Notes: generated by a model not told the origin, from the sequence alone. A stretch of DNA of 64,000 nt from Streptomyces sp. ML-6 (GCF_030116705.1 NZ_JAOTIK010000001.1:6104501-6168500), one strand, 5' to 3'. Positions 1 to 9,456 are shown, numbered from the stretch's first letter. Numbers and translations: made by a program.

Positions 1-316
1 GCCCCGGTGACCAACCGCCGAGCGACGGCCGCCAGGGATCGGCCCCGGCAGCGACGAGGGCCCGCGCGTTCTCCGGCTTCCCGGACACGACGGCCTCCCA
101 CAGCGCCGTCACCCCGTGCTCCGGCGCGTCCACGTCCGCGACCCGTCCGGCCAGGTCGGCGACGACCTCCGGAGAGCCGAACACAGCCGCATGATGCAGC
201 GGTCGGCCCCCGCTCCACTCCTCAGGATCGGCGCCTTCGTCGAGACACCGACGAACGCGGTCGTGGTCCGTCCAGTGCCAGCCCATGCCGGCCCAGCCGC
301 TGCTCCCTGCCGTCAC
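1..316 (-). CDS. Ankyrin-repeat protein, 3' end cut by window edge
   Basis: The minus strand reads open from a GTG at 316 to the window edge, giving 105 residues. A GGAGG-type ribosome site sits just upstream of the GTG. The sequence contains ankyrin signatures: RPLHHAAVFGSPEVV, then GVTALWEAVVSGKPENARALVAAGADP, which follow the helix-turn-helix pattern of consecutive repeats. Ankyrin repeats mediate protein-protein contacts, so this gives a fold and not a specific function. The gene is divergent from recA, with about 340 bp between the two starts. The C-terminus lies outside the window, so total repeat number is unknown. Confidence 0.75.
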   Translation of the reverse strand, partial: MTAGSSGWAGMGWHWTDHDRVRRCLDEGADPEEWSGGRPLHHAAVFGSPEVVADLAGRVADVDAPEHGVTALWEAVVSGKPENARALVAAGADPWRPSLGGWSPG

Positions 317-492
317 CGATCCCCCTCCGACGTCGATCCGCCCGGCTTCCCCACTCCCACAAGCTCGCACACGGGTCTGACATCCGGTCCTTCGACCCTC
401 CGCCGGGCGGGCGCGGGTGCGGGGGTGGAGGCCAGGGGCGCGGGCGGCGTCGGGCGGCCGGTCCGGGCGGGGACAGGGGCGACGCGGTGCGC

Positions 493-519
493 TTGACACT
501 AAAATCGAACATCCATTCT
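493..519 (+). promoter_or_regulatory. recA promoter with candidate SOS (LexA) box
   Basis: TTGACA at 493-498 is a perfect -35 element. CGAAC-ATCC-ATTCT at 506-519 lies where the spacer and -10 would be. It resembles the Gram-positive/actinobacterial LexA box CGAAC-N4-GTTCG with two mismatches in the right half. A LexA box overlapping the promoter is expected for recA. Apart from this and the DnaA-like box downstream, nothing else was recognised in the roughly 340 bp between the ankyrin gene and recA. Confidence 0.6.
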
Positions 520-560
520 CATGGGATTCCGGCCGGGTTTTCCCGGGCCCGACCGTGGAG

Positions 561-569
561 TTGTCCACA
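561..569 (+). promoter_or_regulatory. DnaA-box-like site TTGTCCACA upstream of recA
   Basis: TTGTCCACA matches exactly the DnaA box form preferred at Streptomyces oriC. It lies between the recA promoter and start codon. Single boxes arise by chance, so a regulatory role is only inferred. Confidence 0.35.
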
Positions 570-658
570 GGCCGGGAGGACGTCGAGGCCCATTGTCAGT
601 GGCAGGGGTTAGCGTCTTTGACGTGAAGCGATCGACTCAAGCAAATCGGGTGGAACCC

Positions 659-1780
<1,122 letters not shown>

Positions 1781-1783
1781 ACC

Positions 1784-2515
1784 GTGACGCGTCGTACGGA
1801 GTGGCCGGCCAGCGTCCCTGACCACGGCGCCGATCCCGGCCGCGGATTCGCCGCGGGGCACACGGCCGGGTCCGGGGGCACGTACGGGCCGGAGACCGAT
1901 CACGGTCACGGCACCGATCCGGGCCCCGGATCCGGCGAGGGGGCGGGTCGCCGTACCCGCTCCCGCACCAGGAGCAGCGGCTCCCCCTCCTCGTCGAGGG
2001 CCGAGAAGGGGGAGTCGCGCGACCCGGTCGAGCAGGCGCGCAACATCTGTCTGCGACTGCTCACCGGGACCCCGCGCACGCGGAAGCAGCTTGCCGACGC
2101 CCTGCGCAAACGGGAGATCCCGGATGAGGCGGCCGAGGAAGTGCTCTCGCGCTTCGAGGACGTCGGGCTGATCGACGATGCCGCGTTCGCGGACGCCTGG
2201 GTGGAGTCCCGGCATCACGGCCGAGGGCTGGCCCGGCGCGCTCTCGTCCGGGAGCTGCGGACCAAGGGGGTGTCCTCCGAGGTGATCGACGAGGCCATCG
2301 GGCAGCTCGACTCCGAGCAGGAGGAGGCCACCGCCAGGGAACTGGTCGCGCGCAAGCTGCGCTCGACCCGTGGCCTCGACCGGGACAAGAGGCTGCGCCG
2401 CCTCGCGGGCATGCTCGCCCGCAAGGGTTACGGGGAGGGCATGGCACTGCGCGTGGTGCGGCAGGCACTGGAGGAGGAGGAGGAGGACACCGAAGGGCTG
2501 GACGAGCCGTTCTGA
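1784..2515 (+). CDS. recX: RecX, RecA inhibitor
   Basis: This 243-residue protein starts at a GTG 3 bp after the recA stop. RecX caps and disassembles RecA filaments, limiting recombinase activity. Residues about 80-235 show the tandem three-helix RecX repeats, with landmarks RNICLRLLTGTPRTRKQLADALRKREIP, FEDVGLIDDAAFADAWVESR and RELRTKGVSSEVIDEAI. The first 75 or so residues are a low-complexity, Gly/Ser/Arg-rich extension found in Streptomyces RecX. No separate promoter is visible, so expression is presumably coupled to recA. The C-terminus is acidic (EEEEEDTEGLDE). Confidence 0.96.
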   Translation: MTRRTEWPASVPDHGADPGRGFAAGHTAGSGGTYGPETDHGHGTDPGPGSGEGAGRRTRSRTRSSGSPSSSRAEKGESRDPVEQARNICLRLLTGTPRTRKQLADALRKREIPDEAAEEVLSRFEDVGLIDDAAFADAWVESRHHGRGLARRALVRELRTKGVSSEVIDEAIGQLDSEQEEATARELVARKLRSTRGLDRDKRLRRLAGMLARKGYGEGMALRVVRQALEEEEEDTEGLDEPF

Positions 2516-2656
2516 CCGGATCGGTTCGAACCGGGCCGGACTGGATCGGGCCGGGCCGGACTGGATCGGATCGGCACCGTGCAGTGGCGTGCGGGGAACC
2601 CCGAGGCGTCGGGGGGCGACTCGTGGTGGTGACGCGACGGTGCCCAGGGGGAGGGG

Positions 2657-3301
2657 TCACTGTCCGGCGCGGGCGGCTCGGGCGATGGTGGCGTCGATCA
2701 GGGCGAGCGCGTCCGCGGCGGTACGGCCGGGACAACGGTTCCAGGGGCCGATCAGCCCGGTCCAGCCCTGGGAGCGGAGCTCGGCGACGAGCCAGGCACC
2801 GGCGCGGTCCACGGTGTCGAGGGAGCCGTGGCCCAGACGGTGCGCGGTGAGGAGGGCGCCGCAGATGCACCGTGCGCCACGGGCGTTGCGGAGCCGGTAA
2901 GGGGCGTTCTGCCAGCCCCACTCGGTCAGGATCCGCCTCGCGTGGGCGAGATGGACGGAAGGCCGCACATCGGCCCGGCCGATGCGCCGCCAGGCGTGCA
3001 GCCGGTCGGGGAGGATCGCGCCCAGTCGGCCGGGCAGGGGGCGTTCGTGGGGCGGAGGCGCCGGCAGGGAACGTACGGAGTCGGCGATGAGCTGGTCGAC
3101 CGGTACGGACAGCAGCGCACGCCAATCGGCCGGTTCGCGGGCCTCCGGTTGTTCTGCGAGGTCAGCGCCGGAAGGCCGTACGGGGGCGAGGGCGGTGAGG
3201 TCCCAGCCGGCGACGATCCGCTGCCATGCCTCGGTGTCGTGGAGGCGGGCGACCTGGGCATCGAACTGGTCAGGGGTGAGGGCGGGGGCGGGGGTCGGCA
3301 T
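2657..3301 (-). CDS. DUF6197-like hypothetical protein
   Basis: This 214-residue protein has no known function. The start at ATG 3301 has a GGAG 11 nt upstream; the frame is open further but the upstream part is low-complexity. The C-terminal half carries landmarks I associate with the actinobacterial DUF6197 family: a WGWQ segment, a small cysteine pair (RCICGALL) and the closing GPWNRCPGRTAADALALIDATI helix. No signal peptide or membrane segment is seen. It is convergent with recX across 141 bp. That gap holds only a short direct repeat built on GGCCGGACTGGATCGG near 2530-2570, with no clear terminator. Confidence 0.6.
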   Translation of the reverse strand: MPTPAPALTPDQFDAQVARLHDTEAWQRIVAGWDLTALAPVRPSGADLAEQPEAREPADWRALLSVPVDQLIADSVRSLPAPPPHERPLPGRLGAILPDRLHAWRRIGRADVRPSVHLAHARRILTEWGWQNAPYRLRNARGARCICGALLTAHRLGHGSLDTVDRAGAWLVAELRSQGWTGLIGPWNRCPGRTAADALALIDATIARAARAGQ

Positions 3302-3438
3302 GGGCGCGGAGTCTCCGTCACGTCGGTCCTTTGAGGCTGAGGTGAATGTCGGTCGTATACGGGGATCGCTCCACCGGAGCGTGGCATTCGGGTGTGTCGG
3401 CGCGGATCCGGGGGAACCGCCGGGCAGACCGCGAGGCA

Positions 3439-3527
3439 TGGGGCCCGCGCGGTAGGGGGCCGCAGGCAGGGCCCCGGCGCCTGGCCAGACTGCTCGACTG
3501 GGGCCCGCGCGGTAGGGGTGCCGCAGG
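3439..3527. repeat. Direct repeat (two copies, 60-bp period) in a gene-free stretch
   Basis: Two nearly identical copies of about 28 bp start at 3439 and 3499 and share TGGGGCCCGCGCGGTAGGGG followed by GCCGCAGG. They lie in the 483-bp stretch 3302-3784 between the DUF6197-like gene and the rhodanese gene. No convincing coding sequence was found there. The rest is pyrimidine-rich on the plus strand around 3640-3760. Confidence 0.6.
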
Positions 3528-3784
3528 GGAGAGGTGAGGAGGGAGAGAGGGGAGGAGGTTGGCGTGGTGTCGCGGCCGTGGTGGTGAGTCACCGGGGAGG
3601 GGCTGAGGCTTCCGGAGGTCGGCGCGACGCCTTTTCGTCCTGCCTCTCCGTCTCCTTCCGGCCTCCGTCCCCTCCCGCCTCTCGCTCCTTCTGCCTCCCG
3701 GTTCCCGGCTCTCGGCCACCAGCGCCCGATTCCCGGCTCTTGGCTCCCGGTTTTTCGTCCGTCGCGTCTCTCTTGCCGGGCTCG

Positions 3785-4192
3785 TTACTGCTCGACCGGG
3801 AGGCCTGCGGCGAGCCATGCCTGGAAGCCGCCGATCAGGTCCGTCGCCCGGTGCAGTCCCAACTGCCGCAGGGACGCGACGGCGAGGCTCGATGCGTAGC
3901 CCTCGTTGCATACGATCACGATCCGCAGGTCGTGACTCACGGCCTGCGGGGCCCGGTGGCTTCCCAACGGGTCGAGCCGCCACTCCAGTTCGTTGCGTTC
4001 GACGACCAGCGCTCCCGGGATCAGCCCGTCCCGCTCCCGCAGCTCCGCGTAACGGATGTCCACGAGCAGCGCACCGTCCGAGGCAGCGGCCGCCGCCTCC
4101 TGCGGACCGACCCTGACGAACCCGGCCCTGACCCGTTCCAACAGCTCATCGATGCCGACCGGTTCCGCACCGTCCCGAAGACCGTCACTCAC
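3785..4192 (-). CDS. Rhodanese-like sulfurtransferase
   Basis: This 135-residue single-domain rhodanese starts at a GTG (4192) that overlaps the TGA of the cysteine dioxygenase gene (GTGA), so the two are translationally coupled. Rhodaneses move sulfane sulfur through an active-site cysteine. Here the active-site loop is CNEGYAS within DLRIVIVCNEGYASSLAVASLRQLG, and the preceding LLVDIRYAEL strand fits the fold. Coupling to cysteine dioxygenase suggests a role in handling sulfur from cysteine breakdown. No signal peptide is present, so it is cytoplasmic. Confidence 0.9.
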   Translation of the reverse strand: MSDGLRDGAEPVGIDELLERVRAGFVRVGPQEAAAAASDGALLVDIRYAELRERDGLIPGALVVERNELEWRLDPLGSHRAPQAVSHDLRIVIVCNEGYASSLAVASLRQLGLHRATDLIGGFQAWLAAGLPVEQ

Positions 4193-4791
4193 TGCCAGTC
4201 CTCCGGTCGCTCGACCTGCTCCAGGCGAAGCAGGTCGCCGGTGCGGCTGTAACGCCGGATCCGTGGCAGCGGCGGGTAGTACGCGTGGACGGAGACGGCG
4301 TGCTCCGTCGCGGACTCGTTCAGCACCTCGTGGACGTGATGACGGCCGAAGGCCCTGCCCTGACCCGTGGCCAACTCCCTGTAACGGTCGATCCCTTCGG
4401 TGAGTTCGAGGGTCTTCCAGCCGTCGGTGGGCAGCCGGGCGGCGAGCGACAGTTCCTTGAGGGTGCCGACTGCGGTGGTGAAGGCGCCGATCGAGTCGGC
4501 GTGGTCGTGCCAGCCCGTACCGGTGCCCGGCGGCCAGCCGATCAGCCACGCCTCGCTGCCGCCGGGGCCCTCGAGCCGGCTCCAGGTGCGGCCCTCCGGA
4601 TCGAGGGGGAGCGAGGCGACGACCTCGGCGTCGGCGGCCGTACGGCGGACGAAATCGAGCAGTTCCGCAGCCGTCGGACCGGATTCGGCGGGCGGGGGCA
4701 CCCCGGAACCGGCGGGCGCGGGAGCGGCGGGCACAACAGACGCTGGAGCGGGTGCGGACGTGCGTACAGAGGGTGAGGGAGAGGCAGACAC
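4189..4791 (-). CDS. Cysteine dioxygenase family protein
   Basis: This 200-residue cupin uses iron and O2 to oxidise cysteine to cysteine sulfinate. The iron ligands are visible: GWHDHADSIGAF gives His-x-His and HHVHEVLN supplies the third histidine. YYPPLPRIRRY near the C-terminus is the usual family ending. I chose GTG 4791 because AGGA lies 9 nt upstream. An in-frame ATG at 4938 would overlap the short leader peptide gene in another frame and would add about 50 non-homologous residues. It is followed by the coupled rhodanese gene. Regulation by translation of the Cys-rich leader peptide is likely. Confidence 0.9.
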   Translation of the reverse strand: MSASPSPSVRTSAPAPASVVPAAPAPAGSGVPPPAESGPTAAELLDFVRRTAADAEVVASLPLDPEGRTWSRLEGPGGSEAWLIGWPPGTGTGWHDHADSIGAFTTAVGTLKELSLAARLPTDGWKTLELTEGIDRYRELATGQGRAFGRHHVHEVLNESATEHAVSVHAYYPPLPRIRRYSRTGDLLRLEQVERPEDWQ

Positions 4792-4864
4792 TGGGACCGT
4801 CCTGAGGGTTCGCGCGAGAGCCCGTCCGCACGGCGGAGCGCGCGGCGGGGCAGGGAAGGGCGAG

Positions 4865-4951
4865 TCAGCAGGACGGTCGACACACGCAGCCCGCGTAGCG
4901 GACGAGGTCCATATGGACCCTCCGCCACAGGCGCACATCGGTGTCGGTCAT
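4865..4951 (-). CDS. 28-residue Cys-rich leader peptide upstream of cysteine dioxygenase
   Basis: An ATG at 4951 opens a 28-codon frame ending in TGA at 4865, 73 nt before the dioxygenase start. It contains RRVHMDLVRYAGCVC and ends CRPSC, with three Cys codons close to the stop. I recall this Arg-x-His-x-Asp-Leu-x-Arg...Cys pattern from short putative leader peptides in front of actinobacterial sulfur-metabolism genes. Ribosome pausing at the Cys codons when Cys-tRNA is low would sense cysteine. Downstream, arms TCCGC/GCGGA (4825-4837, plus coordinates) extended by CGCGC/GCGCG can fold before the dioxygenase ribosome site. Function is inferred. Confidence 0.75.
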   Translation of the reverse strand: MTDTDVRLWRRVHMDLVRYAGCVCRPSC

Positions 4952-4983
4952 GTTCCGGAGTACACCATGGACGTCCGCGGTGG

Positions 4984-6597
4984 TCAATTGACGTCCGCGG
5001 TCCGGTCGGAACGTGCGGCGTCATGCGCCGCGCCGCCCCGTACCGCGTCCGCCGCCGCGAAGAGCTCCCCGGGCCGCACCCCGCCGAACGACGCCACGAG
5101 ATGGCCGTCCGGCCTGATCAGCAGCACGGTGTGGGCCGAAGCCCCCGGGTAACTCTCGGTCACCAGCAGTTCGCCCTTCATGGGCAGTGCGTCGACGGCG
5201 GCGGCGAGGCGCGGCATGACACCGGCGGTCATCCAGTGGCGCCGGTCCCACACACCGGTGCCGGGCGCCACCAGGACCACCAGCAGCTGCCCCTGCCCCA
5301 GTCGTTCGCGCAGCCGCACGGTCGTGCCGTCGGGCGCGGTCACCCGCACATCGACCACCGGCGCACCGGGGGGCGTACCCACGGAGGTGTGCGCCTCGGC
5401 ATGCGCGGGCGCAAGGGGCGAATGCGAGTACGAGGGAGGTGCGCCGAGGGGGCCGCATCCCAGATGCCCGTCGGTGAGCAGCGAGTCGTGCCCCCGTGCG
5501 CTCCCCGGTACCAGGGCCCGCAGCCCTCCGCCGCCGCGCAGTATCGGCAGCGACTGGTCCGCGGCGCGCAGCCGCGAGGCGACCGCGGCCCGGCGCTCGG
5601 CCTGATAGCTGTCGAGCAGTACGTCGGAGGCGCCGTGATGCCATGCCTGGGCCAGTTTCCAGGCCAGGTTCTCGACGTCCCGCAGCCCCTCGTCGAGTCC
5701 CTGGGTGCCCAGTGCGCCCAGCAGATGCGCGGCGTCCCCAGCCAGGAAGGCCCGGTCGACCCGCCAGCGCAGGGCGAGCCGGTGGTGCAGCGTGTACACC
5801 CCGGTGTCCAGCAGTTCGTACGGCGGTGTCTCGCCGCACCAGCCCGCCAGGGTGTCCCGGACCCGGGTGATCAGCGCGTCCGGAGTGACGAGTTCGCCCT
5901 GCGGCGGCAGCAGCCAGTCCAGCCGCCAGGCACCGTCCGGCAGCGGGCGTGCGGTCACCTCGGCGCCGCCCGTGCGCCACGGCGGCAGCCGGTGCAGCAC
6001 GGCCTGACCCGGCCAGGGCAGCTCGGTGCGCAGCGCGGCGACGGCGTGCCGCTCCACCGCCGTACGCCCCGGGAACCGGATGTCGAGGAGCTTGCGCACG
6101 GTGGACCGGGCGCCGTCGCAGCCCACCACGTAACTCCCGCGCCACCAGGTCGCGTTGGGCTCCCTGGTGTGTACCGTGACCCCCTTCGGGTCCTGCTCCA
6201 GGGTGTCGATCCGGCTGTGCGCGGCGGCCTGTACCAGCTCCTGCCCGGCCACCGCCTCGCGCAGCGCACGCGTCAGGGCGTGCTGCGGCAGATGGATGGG
6301 CGAGGCCGGCGGGCCGCCCTCGGCGGAACCCGAGCCGAGCGGTAGTTCCCGCACCAGCTGCTTGCGCCGCACGGAGCGCCAGCCGGACCACTGGACGCCC
6401 TCGTGCCGCAGCGCCTTGCAGCCGAGGCGTTCGACCAGGGCCAGGGTGTCCTCGCGCAGCACCACGGTACGGGCGGGGCGCGTCTCGTCCTTGTCCGGGT
6501 CCTCGTCGAGCAGGACGGTGGGCACACCCTGCGCCGCTAGGGCGAGTGACAGGGCCAGGCCGACGGGTCCGGCACCGACGACGATCACCGGGTCCAC
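4984..6597 (-). CDS. FAD-dependent aromatic hydroxylase family monooxygenase
   Basis: This 537-residue protein belongs to the PHBH/phenol-hydroxylase-like flavoprotein family, which uses NAD(P)H and O2 to hydroxylate mostly aromatic substrates. The dinucleotide-binding GAGPVGLALS motif is near residue 8. The DG motif GCDGARS is near 175, and FLAGDAAHLLGALGTQGLDEGLRD near 300 is the ribityl-binding GD motif. Residues about 430-530 form the thioredoxin-like C-terminal domain common in this group (LLVVLVAPGTGVWD, TVLLIRPDGHLVASF). The GTG at 6597 has GGAG 7 nt upstream and begins right before the FAD motif. It stands alone, so the substrate is unknown. Confidence 0.88.
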   Translation of the reverse strand: MDPVIVVGAGPVGLALSLALAAQGVPTVLLDEDPDKDETRPARTVVLREDTLALVERLGCKALRHEGVQWSGWRSVRRKQLVRELPLGSGSAEGGPPASPIHLPQHALTRALREAVAGQELVQAAAHSRIDTLEQDPKGVTVHTREPNATWWRGSYVVGCDGARSTVRKLLDIRFPGRTAVERHAVAALRTELPWPGQAVLHRLPPWRTGGAEVTARPLPDGAWRLDWLLPPQGELVTPDALITRVRDTLAGWCGETPPYELLDTGVYTLHHRLALRWRVDRAFLAGDAAHLLGALGTQGLDEGLRDVENLAWKLAQAWHHGASDVLLDSYQAERRAAVASRLRAADQSLPILRGGGGLRALVPGSARGHDSLLTDGHLGCGPLGAPPSYSHSPLAPAHAEAHTSVGTPPGAPVVDVRVTAPDGTTVRLRERLGQGQLLVVLVAPGTGVWDRRHWMTAGVMPRLAAAVDALPMKGELLVTESYPGASAHTVLLIRPDGHLVASFGGVRPGELFAAADAVRGGAAHDAARSDRTADVN

Positions 6598-6795
6598 GGG
6601 ACGGCTCCTCGGATCCGTGCGGACGACACCGGCACCACGGCCGGGGAAGAAGCCGGTGACATGGGCGAAGGTGCCCCACGGTCCGGCAGGCAGGCGGACG
6701 GCGGAAGGGGTGTGGCGGCGGCGGGTGCTGGGGGCGCGATCACAGATCGTATGCAACCTACTGCCCGTGCTTGCGTCAAGCGACACCGGACGGCG

Positions 6796-6830
6796 CTGAG
6801 GGGCGGTGGCAGGTCGCCACCGCCCCTCAG
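6796..6830 (-). terminator. Terminator of the gluABCD operon
   Basis: A perfect 15-bp stem (CTGAGGGGCGGTGGC at 6796-6810 paired with 6816-6830) with a 5-nt loop lies 20 bp after the gluD stop. It separates the glutamate operon from the same-strand monooxygenase gene. The rest of the 252-bp gap holds the unidentified monooxygenase promoter. Confidence 0.85.
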
Positions 6831-6849
6831 GACGCATTTCGACGAGCCG

Positions 6850-7749
6850 TCAGACGGCGTGTCCGTCATCGACGACGAGCGACGGCTCACCGGTGGTCTT
6901 CTGTACGCCCCCCGAAGCAGTGCCCTTGCTCTTCTTCGCGCGCCGGAGCCACCGCTCCAGCCAGCTCGCGAAGGAGGTGAGCGCGAAGTTCACCAGGAGG
7001 TAGATCAGAGCGACGATGGTGAAGCACGCGATGGTGTTGGCACCGTAGTTCGCGCTCATCGGGCGGACCGAGGCCAGCAGCTCGGGGAAGGTCAGCACGG
7101 CGCCGCCGAGCGCGGTGTCCTTCACGATGACGACGAGCTGGCTGACGATCGCCGGCAGCATGGCCGTCACCGCCTGCGGCAGCAGTACGAACACCATGAC
7201 CTGGCTCTTGCGCATGCCGAGTGCCTTGGCGGCCTCGCCCTGGCCCTTCGGCAGGGAGCCGATCCCCGCCCGCACGATCTCGGCGAGCACGGAGGCGTTG
7301 TACAGCACCAAACCGGTCACCACGGCGTACAGCGGACGCACATCGGTGTCGATGGTGGTGTACTCCGAGTACACCGCGTTCGCGACGATCATCAGGATGA
7401 GCACCGGGATGGCGCGGAAGAACTCCACGAGGATCCCGGACGGCATCCGCACCCAGCGGTGGTCGGACAGCCGGCCGATGCCGAACAGGGCACCCAGGGG
7501 CAACGCGATGATCAGGGCGAAGAACGCCGCCTTGAGCGTGTTCTGGAGGCCCGGCCAGATGTAGGTCTCCCACGGCTGGATGCTGGTGAAGAAGGGCTCC
7601 CACTTGATCCAGTCGAGCTGGTTCTTCTCGTCCAGGCTGGTGTAGACCCACCACAGCACGCCCGCGGCGGCCAGTACGAACAGCACCGTGTAGAGGATGT
7701 TGCGCTGCTTGGCGCGCGGTCCCTGGGCGTCGTAGAGGACGGAACTCAT
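6850..7749 (-). CDS. gluD: Glutamate ABC transporter permease GluD
   Basis: This 299-residue inner-membrane permease belongs to the His/Glu/Gln/Arg/opine three-segment family. It starts at ATG 7749, overlapping the gluC stop by ATGA. A first membrane span (NILYTVLFVLAAAGVLWWVY) precedes a soluble loop. The permease core follows, with the EAA-type coupling loop EAAKALGMRKSQVMVFVLLPQAV that contacts the GluA ATPase. The C-terminal tail is charged and cytoplasmic. It is the last gene of the operon and is followed by a strong hairpin. Confidence 0.95.
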   Translation of the reverse strand: MSSVLYDAQGPRAKQRNILYTVLFVLAAAGVLWWVYTSLDEKNQLDWIKWEPFFTSIQPWETYIWPGLQNTLKAAFFALIIALPLGALFGIGRLSDHRWVRMPSGILVEFFRAIPVLILMIVANAVYSEYTTIDTDVRPLYAVVTGLVLYNASVLAEIVRAGIGSLPKGQGEAAKALGMRKSQVMVFVLLPQAVTAMLPAIVSQLVVIVKDTALGGAVLTFPELLASVRPMSANYGANTIACFTIVALIYLLVNFALTSFASWLERWLRRAKKSKGTASGGVQKTTGEPSLVVDDGHAV

Positions 7750-8411
7750 CGCTTCACCGCCACCTTCTTGCTCACCCAGCCGAGGATCAGGCCGGTCGGG
7801 AGGGTCAGGACGACGAAGCCGAACGCGAAGACCAGCGAGATCAGGATCAGCTGGGCCTCGTTCTCGATCATGCCCTTCATCAGGTACGAGGCCTCGGCGA
7901 CACCGATCGCGGAGGCGACCGTGGTGTTCTTCGTCAGCGCGATCAGTACGTTGGACAGGGGGTTGACCACCGCACGGAACGCCTGGGGAAGGATGATCAG
8001 CCGCAGTACCTGGGTGAAACTCAGCCCGAGCGCGCGGGCCGCCTCGGCCTGGCCGAGCGGCACCGTGTTGATGCCGGAGCGCAGTGCCTCGCAGACGAAG
8101 GCGGCCGTGTAGGCGACCAGGGCGAGCACGGCCAGCCGGAAGTTGACGGTCTCGGTGTCGTCGCCGCCGAGCGCGACGCTCAGGGTCTGGTACAGGCCGA
8201 GCGATGAGAACACGATGATCACGGTCAGCGGAATGTTCCGGACCACGTTCACGTACACGGTGGCGAAGCCACGCATCAGGGGGACCGGGCTGACCTTCAT
8301 TCCGGCCAGTAGCGTTCCCCATATCAGGGAGCCGAGGGCGGAGTAGACGGTGAGTTGCACCGTCACCCAGAAGGCCCCCAGCAGGTCGTAACCTTCAAGA
8401 AAGTCGAACAC
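7746..8411 (-). CDS. gluC: Glutamate ABC transporter permease GluC
   Basis: This 221-residue permease is the shorter partner of GluD and should form a heterodimeric channel with it. Several hydrophobic spans are visible, and the EAA loop reads EAARALGLSFTQVLRLIILPQAFR. It lacks the N-terminal extra span of GluD, matching the typical GluC architecture. A hairpin in the 75-bp gap after gluB may lower permease expression relative to the binding protein. Its TGA overlaps the gluD start. Confidence 0.95.
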   Translation of the reverse strand: MFDFLEGYDLLGAFWVTVQLTVYSALGSLIWGTLLAGMKVSPVPLMRGFATVYVNVVRNIPLTVIIVFSSLGLYQTLSVALGGDDTETVNFRLAVLALVAYTAAFVCEALRSGINTVPLGQAEAARALGLSFTQVLRLIILPQAFRAVVNPLSNVLIALTKNTTVASAIGVAEASYLMKGMIENEAQLILISLVFAFGFVVLTLPTGLILGWVSKKVAVKR

Positions 8412-8443
8412 GATCTCCCGCGCTTCCGCGTGTCGGAGGGCAC

Positions 8444-8472
8444 GGCGCGCCGTCGCTCGAGGACGGCGCGCC
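8444..8472 (-). terminator. Intra-operon hairpin between gluB and gluC
   Basis: Arms GGCGCGCCGTC (8444-8454) and GACGGCGCGCC (8462-8472) pair perfectly around a 7-nt loop. In ABC importer operons such hairpins protect the upstream binding-protein message or partly terminate transcription, so binding protein exceeds permease. That role is inferred here. Confidence 0.65.
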
Positions 8473-8486
8473 CGGTCAGCCCTGCA

Positions 8487-9323
8487 TCACTTGACGACGT
8501 CGCCGATCTTCGGGGCGGGCTCGTTCTTGTAGTTCGCCGGGCCGAAGTTGTCCTTCACGGCCTTGTCCCAGGAACCGTCCGAGACCATCTTGGTGAGCGC
8601 GTCGTTGATCTTCTTCTTCAGGTCGGCGTCGCCCTTCTTCAGGCCGATGCCGTAGTTCTCGTTGGTCATCTTGAAGCCGGCCAGCTTGAACTTGCCCTGG
8701 AAGTTCTTCTGCGAGGCGTAGCCCGCCAGGATGCTGTCGTCGGTGGTCAGCGCGTCGATGACCTTGTTCTCCAGGCCGGTCAGGCACTCCGAGTAGCCGC
8801 CGTACTCCTGGAGGTCGGCCTTCGGGGCCAGCTTCTTCTTGACGTTCTGCGCCGAGGTGGAGCCGGTGACCGAACACAGCTTCTTCGAGTTCAGGTCCTC
8901 AGGCGACTTGATCGAGTCGTCGTCGGCGCGGACCAGGATGTCCTGGTGGGCCAGCAGGTACGGGCCCGCGAAGTCGACCTTCTGCAGACGCTCGTCGTTG
9001 ATCGAGTAGGAGGCGGCGATGAACTTCACGTCGCCGCGGTCGATCGCGGTCTCACGGTCCTGGCTCTTGGTCTCCTTGAAGACGATGTCCTCGGCCTTGT
9101 AGCCGAGCTCCTTGGCGACGTACGTGGCGACGTCGACGTCGAAGCCGACGTACTTGCCGTCGGGGGTCTTCAGACCGATGCCGGGCTGGTCGATCTTGAT
9201 GCCGATCGTGATCTTCTTGCCGTCGCCCGAGCCGCCGTCCTCCTTGTCGGAGCCGCAGGCGGTGGCGGTGAGGGCGAGGGCGAGCACGGCGGCCGAGGTG
9301 GCGGTGACCTTACGAAGCTGCAT
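8487..9323 (-). CDS. gluB: Glutamate-binding lipoprotein GluB
   Basis: This 278-residue substrate-binding protein is anchored outside the membrane by a lipid. The signal peptide ends in a lipobox (LTATAC, Cys about residue 23) after MQLRKVTATSAAVLALA. The mature part has the amino-acid-binding SBP_bac_3 fold: FDVDVATYVAKELGY, then AASYSINDERLQKVDFAGPYL. It delivers glutamate to GluCD. The gap to gluA (9324-9448) is filled largely by a threefold tandem repeat that begins at the gluA stop region. Confidence 0.95.
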   Translation of the reverse strand: MQLRKVTATSAAVLALALTATACGSDKEDGGSGDGKKITIGIKIDQPGIGLKTPDGKYVGFDVDVATYVAKELGYKAEDIVFKETKSQDRETAIDRGDVKFIAASYSINDERLQKVDFAGPYLLAHQDILVRADDDSIKSPEDLNSKKLCSVTGSTSAQNVKKKLAPKADLQEYGGYSECLTGLENKVIDALTTDDSILAGYASQKNFQGKFKLAGFKMTNENYGIGLKKGDADLKKKINDALTKMVSDGSWDKAVKDNFGPANYKNEPAPKIGDVVK

Positions 9324-9370
9324 GGTGATTTTCCCTAGAGTTGACGCGATACGAGCGATCGGCCGGCCCG

Positions 9371-9456
9371 GGAACCGGCGGTGCGGATCGATCAGTGATG
9401 GAACCGGCGGGCGGATCGATCAGTGATGGAGTCGGCGGTGCGGAGCGATCAGTGGT
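9371..9456. repeat. Three tandem repeats spanning the gluA stop codon
   Basis: Copies of 28-29 bp lie at 9371-9399, 9400-9427 and 9428-9456, each built on GGCGG(TG)CGGA(T)CGATCAGTG. The third copy contains the gluA stop and its last His codons, so the repeats look like duplications of the gene end into the gluA-gluB spacer. Confidence 0.8.

Noticed and set aside
4789..4938. Dioxygenase start at ATG 4938
   Set aside because: Overlaps the leader peptide gene and adds non-conserved low-complexity residues; GTG 4791 has a proper ribosome site.
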